DNA of 64,000 nt. Source: Atrina japonica (taxonomy: Eukaryota; Mollusca; Bivalvia; Pterioida; Pinnidae). Each line of letters begins with the position of its first letter. The first letter of the stretch is position 1. A program made the translations under genes and the position numbers. The notes under the pieces were generated by a model that saw nothing but the letters and a program-made list of their open reading frames with translations, had not been told where the DNA came from and did no database searches. The DNA lies in assembly GCA_030159075.1 (NCBI GenBank), contig BROG01000472.1, forward strand, positions 434,001 through 498,000. The letters are read 5' to 3'. Shown here one piece after another: positions 58,837 through 64,000 of this stretch.

Positions 58837-58945
58837 TCATATGGAGACGGCATCAAATACTGGTGAAGGGTTTCAAATTTTGGCCTATGCTCAGCACTTA
58901 CGGCCATTGAGGAGTGAGGGTTCATTAACGTGTCGACATTGATTT
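58833..58945 (-). mobile_element. SINE tail fragment (minus strand)
   Basis: Reverse complement of the SINE body/tail (TCACTCATATGGAGACGGCA, GGCCTATGCTCAGCACTTAC, GGGTTCATTAACGTG). It lacks the tRNA head. It is flanked by an 80-bp perfect inverted repeat of PLE sequence (see findings). Confidence 0.75.
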
Positions 58946-59040
58946 GGAAATCCTACATACCCTCTGTATTTAATGATCCAGAAGTAGTAACTGAACTGGA
59001 TAGGTTACATGACCAATATGTACTGGTACCAGCAGACAAT
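58946..59040 (+). mobile_element. PLE family 1 5' RT fragment, plus orientation
   Basis: Encodes YPSVFNDPEVVTELDRL and DQYVLVPAD on the plus strand. 58960-59039 is identical to the reverse complement of 58730-58809. Confidence 0.8.
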
Positions 59041-59094
59041 GAAATAGCAAAATATTAGCATAACTTTTTTTTCGGAAGATTTACGAACACTAAT

Positions 59095-59365
59095 TGAGTT
59101 GCCTTGCTCAGACGGTAGCGCATTCGACTCTTGAAAGTTCGAGTCCAGCCGGCGACAGGTCGGATTCCTCTCATTCGGATGAGACCATAAAAACTCGAGG
59201 CCCCGTGTCACAGTAAGTGTCGGCACGTTAATGAACCCTCACTCCTCAATGGCCGTAAGTGCTGAGCATAGGCCAAAATTTGAAACCCTTCACCAGCATT
59301 TGATGCCGTCTCCATATGAGTGAAAGATTCTTGAGTGGGACGTTAAACACAAATACAACCAACAA
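59095..59365 (+). mobile_element. tRNA-derived SINE, second copy
   Basis: Head TTGCCTTGCTCAGACGGTAG with a B box AAGTTCGAGTC; the middle of the head has a small deletion relative to 37498. Body GGCCCCGTGTCAC, GTCGGCACGTTAATGAACCC and tail GAGTGGGACGTTAAACAC. No long (AAAC)n remains. Confidence 0.82.
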
Positions 59366-59649
59366 CTAACATCTATTTGTAGTAATCTTAAATGTCTAAA
59401 CATGCATACAGATTTCCCCTAAACAACAGTTTTCTGAGAATTGTTTAATTATTGAAGTGGTATATTTAGTCATTTTAAAATGGTTTCAATTGGGTGTTTC
59501 TTCTTCCATGTAAGCACATTAATTCCATGATATATATATATATTCAATCCATCGTCATTAACATTAGGATTAAATACCTTTCATCTTTCTTTACGACCGA
59601 GTTCTCATATTCGGAATTCTTTGCACGGCCTTGAAACATGCTTTTTTGG

Positions 59650-59745
59650 TGAATGCGTAGATGGCGCATGGTTAGGACGTCGTGCATGGGCGCCAGGCGA
59701 TTGGTGCCGTAGGTCGAGGGTTCAAACCCCAGCCGGGGCATGGTG
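59650..59745 (+). repeat. tRNA-like SINE head, other family
   Basis: A-box-like TGGCGCATGGTTAGGACG and B box GGGTTCAAACCCC (59718-59730), with AGCCGGGGCATGG after it. Different from the 37498 family. No tail could be bounded. Confidence 0.5.
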
Positions 59746-59871
59746 AGTTTATATGTGCCTTTTTATTTCTTATTATATTGTATTTGTGCTGTTTGAATGA
59801 TTTATTTTCACAGAATAGTATCATTTCTGATCCAAGGTCCATAGTTAATGTTCAATGATGTAGTGATAGTT

Positions 59872-59874
<3 letters not shown>

Positions 59875-59931
<57 letters not shown>
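59875..59931. repeat. (AT)n microsatellite
   Basis: Pure AT run. The stretch from 59932 to 60540 that follows has no recognisable gene. Confidence 0.95.
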
Positions 59932-59932
<1 letters not shown>

Positions 59933-60544
59933 TATTTATTAATTCACAAGCAATTTCTTTATCTGAAAAGTTCAGTGTAAATACCATAAACATTTCAGTG
60001 AGTAACCCACGCAGACCGCCAGAACATCTCTCTGACAGTCATATTACATCATTACACTGCCACTGCAGTTACATTGTGATGAATACGTGGCGTATTGTAA
60101 ACAATATGCACAAAACATTTCAATATTATCATTTACATCAAACCATCACCAACTGTCCATATATTCCATTTCGTTTAATACAAATGGTCAATATTCAGTC
60201 GCTCCGACCGTAGAAATAATTTCCCATCAAGCTTTGAGGAATTTAGTTTTAATTTCACGCACAATTACCATGTAAAAGCTCGTGCTGGCTCTCATGTACG
60301 AAACTGATGTCGGACGGTAGCCTACACTCTAGTTGCATCATTGTCAAGATTTGAACCATTATTTCTTGACAATGAAAATATTGTAGTTTAATTTATTTTA
60401 TTTAATTCTTATGAATGAAATTGAGTGATAGGCAATGAACTGCATTTTATTTTCGGTGAATTTCACTGAATTTTGACTGGGACATTTTTTTGCATAACCT
60501 GCTAACAGCTACAAAAATTGAGTCAGCCATGAAAACACCTTATT

Positions 60545-61850
60545 AAGTAGTAACCGAGCTTGATAGATTACATGACCAATATGTACTGGTCCCGGCAGAC
60601 AAAGCCTCAAATAATATAATTTGCTATTTGTGTGGCACATCACTATAATTGTTTATTAGAAGAACTAGGGTTTAATACGAAATCATCTAGTAATTCTACA
60701 AACACATGTAGCTCACATCAAAAGGACGAGAAACTTCAAAATCACGTGTCCGTATTACGCTCTTTTCATATACCTACAACCGATACTGATTTTGACGTAC
60801 CATATTTATATTGGATACTTAAACTTCATAAAACCCCATATAAGCTGCAGTATACAGCAGGATCCAGCAAATGTTCTACCAAACCTTTATCTTCACTCCT
60901 TACCAAGATATTAAAAGCCGTTAAGGAGAAAGTTTAGCAATAGTACAGCTGTTTATTCCAGAAGCGATGTTAATCAGATGTGGATACTTAAAATTCTAAA
61001 CAACTTTTAGAAAATTTGAAGGCACACACTTTTGCTCAAATTCACAGTATCAAAAGTTAAGACTTCTGTACTCTTTACACAACAATTCCACACAGAAAAT
61101 AAAAGGAGAGACTTTTTAGCATCCTAGACAACTGTTTTTTTTCACTAAAGGTGATACTCGAAAATTTAAAGTTCTAGTGATTGGTTATCACTATACTTAT
61201 TTTGTTGAACACCACTCTGATTCTACACATAAATACACTTAAGTTGATATTAAAATGATGTTGGAATTTCTAATCGACAACATATTTGTAATGTTCTGAG
61301 ACGTGGTCTTTCAACAAACTGTCGGCATTCCGGAACCAGTTGTGACCCTTTATTGGCTGATCTGTTCCTTTATTCATACGAAGCAGACTGCATTCAGAAA
61401 CTGCTGAATCAAAAGAAGAAAAAGGTAGCGGGGTCCTTTAATTGGACATTTAGATATATCGACGACGTTTTGTCAATTAATAATGACAATTTTCATGCAT
61501 ATGTCAATAAGATATATCCCAGCGAAATTAAAGATACAACAGAACCAAGCACACACGCTTCGTTCTTAGACATTTTACTTACTATAGACACAGACGGGAA
61601 ATTTGCAACTAAGCTATACGACAAACGCGACGATTTCGGCTTTCCCATCGTAAATTTTCCACTTTTAAGTAGTAATATCCACAGTCATCCGCATATGGAG
61701 TTTATATTTCACGAATGATCCGATAAGCCAGGGCGTGTTCAACATATAACATTTCATATACGGATGTAAACTACTCACTGACAAATTATTGACACACGGG
61801 TATCGAAAACCGCGTTTGATGTCGGTATAATAGTCTTGTTTGCGATTAGT
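60545..61850 (+). pseudogene. PLE family 1 reverse transcriptase, plus-strand copy (broken)
   Basis: 60632-60937 has HYNCLLEELGFNTKSSSN, the PTTDTDFDVPYLYWILKLHK block and SKCSTKPLSSLLTKIL. After a stop near 60935 come MWILKIL-type pieces; 61353-61718 has LFLYSYEADCIQKLLNQKKK, FRYIDDVLSINNDN with the catalytic YIDD intact, THASFLDILLTIDTDG and LYDKRDDFGFPIVNFPLL. The GIPMG block before it is damaged. This copy keeps the strand that the 57498 copy has lost. Confidence 0.75.
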
Positions 61851-62130
61851 CTGTATAACTAAGTGAAATGTTGAGTTGCCTTTTCGTTGGCGGATGTTGA
61901 GATGTCTGTACCGATTGTGACGAGGATTCGTTCACCACGATTTGATTTGGATTTGACTGTGGACTCACGGCCGGTGTGACCGGTCGACAGGGGATGTTTA
62001 CTCCCCCCATGGCACCTGATCCCACCTCTTGTTTTCCAGAGGTCCGTGATTGTCCATTTTACCAGATTTGTATCTATATCCTGGACATCCTAAAGATTTA
62101 TACTTTGGTATCTGATATTTTCATATAGCA
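60545..62130 (+). mobile_element. PLE family 1, plus-strand copy
   Basis: Runs from the N-terminal RT region through the palm and C-terminus to the 3' tail (61850-62130, with CCTGATCCCACCTCTTG and TCCTGGACATCC). Orientation is opposite to the copies at 775 and 57195. Both ends of the RT are present but with many breaks. Confidence 0.8.
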
Positions 62131-62279
62131 TTCATATTTTTAGATACGTGTGTAATATAGTTACATGTATGATATTTACAATAAAAATCGAAACTTTTTT
62201 ATATGTATAATTATAACTTTTATGATATCTGTTTATAGTACAGAAGTTATACATTAATATGTTACTGGACTTCCTCATA

Positions 62280-62606
62280 TTAAGCTGCAATTTGCCTTTT
62301 GTACTTTTTTAGGATATTATCCACCAATGACGCAGTGTCTCTCAATAAAACGATATTCCACATGTACCTTGATGTATGACTCATGGTTCTGTACTTTTCT
62401 GGTATATATGATTCACTTACAAGGGACTGCAGCGAGGTGCCATTCCCAATTATAACATACAATTCACATAGGTAATCCAGCGCCAATTGTTCTATACTTG
62501 ACGTCATGTTTTTAAATTCATTCGTTGATTCTGTAGTTCGCATCAGCTCTAAATAGATCAAGGCTATTGATATTTTTCTATAATCTTCCACAAACATTTG
62601 ATTCAC
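62280..62606 (-). CDS. Secreted helical protein gene 3 (cytokine-like candidate), last exon only
   Basis: Minus strand: AG acceptor (TTTCACAG) directly before 62606, then 108 codons and a stop at 62280. The exon is exactly as long as the last exon of gene 2. It opens VNQMFVEDYRKISIALIYLE, sharing F.E.Y..IS with gene 2 (FQEIYDNIS) and with gene 1 (FVHETYANLS). Two further helical stretches follow (SIEQLALDYLCELYVIIG and YMWNIVLLRDTASLVDNIL). One N-glycosylation sequon (NGTS) lies between them. The upstream exons must lie beyond 62606; Gypsy-like DNA fills 62820-64000, so they are probably outside the window. Confidence 0.62.
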   Translation of the reverse strand: MNQMFVEDYRKISIALIYLELMRTTESTNEFKNMTSSIEQLALDYLCELYVIIGNGTSLQSLVSESYIPEKYRTMSHTSRYMWNIVLLRDTASLVDNILKKYKRQIAA

Positions 62607-62697
62607 CTGTGAAATTAAAATGAAATATTACGAATTACTGCAAACAAATATGGCTGATATGAATGACATAAAACAATGGCAACAATGATAGAATTTG

Positions 62698-62760
62698 CAA
62701 CAACAACAACATCATCATCATCATAATCATAATCATCATCATCATCATTATCATCATATT
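62698..62760. repeat. (CAT)n/(CAA)n simple repeat
   Basis: Trinucleotide-rich tract (CAACAACAACATCATCATC and similar). Confidence 0.9.
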
Positions 62761-62819
62761 TATCATAATAATTGTTTAGAGTTTTGTTCATTTTGTTTTA
62801 TTTTAAGTTTTTGTTGTTC

Positions 62820-64000
62820 GACCTTAGTTGACACGGGGACAGATATATCTATAATATCTACTGAATTTTTCAATAAAGCGAAATTGCACAATGAATTCAA
62901 ATTAGAACATGCAACAATGCTCATCAAAGGTATAACAGGCACTCGTATTAAAGTCGATGGCAAAGCGACGCTCAAAATTCAAATTGGCAGATTGGAACGT
63001 TACCACTTATTTTTCGTAGCAGAAAACGTCGGTCAAACTATCATTTTGTGTTTAGATTTTTCTCAGAAAACAAGATGCGAATATAGAATTTGACACTGGG
63101 TTGTTAAACCTACAATAGGGGATGGCCGAAGTAACGTTCTGTCCGAGAGGCGAAAACTACATAATTATGCTTAGTTTCCTTAGTACAAGATGTTATATTA
63201 CCTGCTAGATCAGAAGTAATTTTAAATGTACAACCAAAGCAAAACACAAAAATCTTGTCAAAATTAGGAATAATTGAAATGAACCACGCTTTAATGGGAT
63301 CACATTCGGTTATAGGAGTTACTTGTTTAGTTCACATGAAAAATAAATTAGCTGTTGTCAGGGTCCTAAATCCCACAAATACACATGTAAAATTGCAGAA
63401 AAATTTAACCTTAGGGAACATTTTGGAGGTACAAAACAAAACATCACAACAAGATGAACAAAGCAATCGCAAATTCTATTTCTTCAATTGAAATAAAAGA
63501 GTTAGAAACTGCAAATGGATTAGGAATCGACTTAACAGAATAGAAATTGTCAGTAGAGGAAAAACTCAGATTATTGAAATTTTTAGGCCGAAATCGTGAA
63601 GTATTTGCGTAAGACCTATCAGAATTAGGTTGTAGTGATTTATCACCACATACAATCGACACCGAGGACGCGACACCCGTGAAACAAAGAATGTATCGTG
63701 CATCTCCACTGGCAAAAACGGAAATTTCTCGGCAAATAAAAGAACAACTTGAGAATAATATAAAAAAAAAAACGTCCGTTAGTGAGTGGGCGAGTCCGGT
63801 AGTTCTCGTTAAAGAAAAGGATAATATCGGTTTGCCGTCGATTACAGAAAACTAAACGCAGTATCTAAACCTCAAAATGACCCCTTACCGCTAATGGAGG
63901 ACATACTTGACACACTCGGTGAGAGGTAAAGCCAAAATATTCAATTAATGAGATATGTTCTCGGGTATTGACGATTCAAATTAGACCCTAAAACTAAAGG
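62820..64000 (+). pseudogene. Ty3/Gypsy-like pol: retropepsin and RT start, decayed, cut by the window end
   Basis: 62820-63093 carries the protease active site (LVDTGTDISIISTEFF) and a later IILCLDFSQK in place of the usual ILG.DF strand. 63190-63480 is the linker between protease and RT (ILPARSEVILNVQPK, RVLNPTNTHVKLQKN). From about 63650 the RT begins (ATPVKQRMYRASPLAK, then SVSEWASPVVLVKEKDN and remnants of YRKLNAVSKP). Several stops and frameshifts occur. Ty3/Gypsy is the best fit to the RT start; no LTR lies within the window. Confidence 0.72.

Noticed and set aside
59650..59745. Possible functional tRNA gene (also 12315 and 52595)
   Set aside because: Promoter boxes are present but acceptor-stem pairing is not convincing; more likely SINE heads.

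Overview
This window is eukaryotic, AT-rich and dominated by transposons. The organism is most likely a marine invertebrate, probably a mollusc (perhaps a bivalve). The basis is several tRNA-headed SINEs whose tail families I associate with molluscs, non-LTR elements with mollusc-style ORF1/ORF2 proteins (one opening with a 2A-like motif), a THAP/DDE transposon, a CACTA-like transposon with a DUF4806 partner gene, and fragments of an adintovirus/Polinton-like DNA virus. The species is not identified. No rRNA gene, functional tRNA gene or CRISPR array was seen.

Layout. 0.7-2.3 kb: Penelope-like (PLE) RT remnant, minus strand. 2.6-9.0 kb: a decayed LINE (LINE-A, minus) carrying a PLE fragment at 4.2 kb, a TA-flanked MITE at 5.6 kb and 1.8 kb of foreign DNA in ORF1. 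9.8-11.2 kb: broken THAP + DDE_Tnp_4 transposon. 11,324-23,164: one 11.8-kb CACTA-like transposon with matching ends, TTT duplications, subterminal GGCCCGATATCGG-type repeats, a broken TNP2-like transposase and an apparently intact six-exon DUF4806 gene. 23.7 kb: second MITE. 26.0-28.6 kb: multi-exon secreted helical protein gene (gene 1). 32.0-35.2 kb: two copies of a 1.3-1.8 kb unit made of minisatellites and CRE/ETS-like sites. 35.2-37.5 kb (plus) and 42.2-46.2 kb (minus): two inverted, broken copies of an adintovirus/Polinton-like element; a SINE and a 2A-bearing LINE (LINE-B) lie between them. 46.7-49.5 kb: two minisatellites. 49.7-53.1 kb: secreted helical gene 2. 54-62 kb: nested PLE copies, SINEs and tandem repeats. 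62.3-62.6 kb: last exon of helical gene 3. 62.8-64 kb: decayed Ty3/Gypsy-like pol.

The most interesting signal is the set of three minus-strand host-like genes. Genes 1 and 2 encode a signal peptide plus helix-A-like segment, then a short loop exon (33 and 30 codons) sharing V..I...C...LP, then a helical last exon. Gene 3 shows only the last exon, the same length as that of gene 2 (109 codons with stop). All three last exons open with an F....Y..(I/L)S-like helix, and the introns between the main exons are phase 0. Secreted three-part helical proteins with phase-0 introns are what class I helical cytokines (IL-6/LIF/CNTF type) look like, so this may be a fast-evolving tandem cytokine-like family in a lineage where such ligands are poorly known. 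That functional reading is inference.

The second signal is in the viral fragments: a small minus-strand gene at 35.3-35.6 kb is followed 26 nt after its stop by an exact match to the metazoan histone-mRNA 3' stem-loop consensus, with a purine-rich element beyond it. The third is the nearly complete CACTA-like element, whose accessory gene is open across six exons although its transposase is broken.
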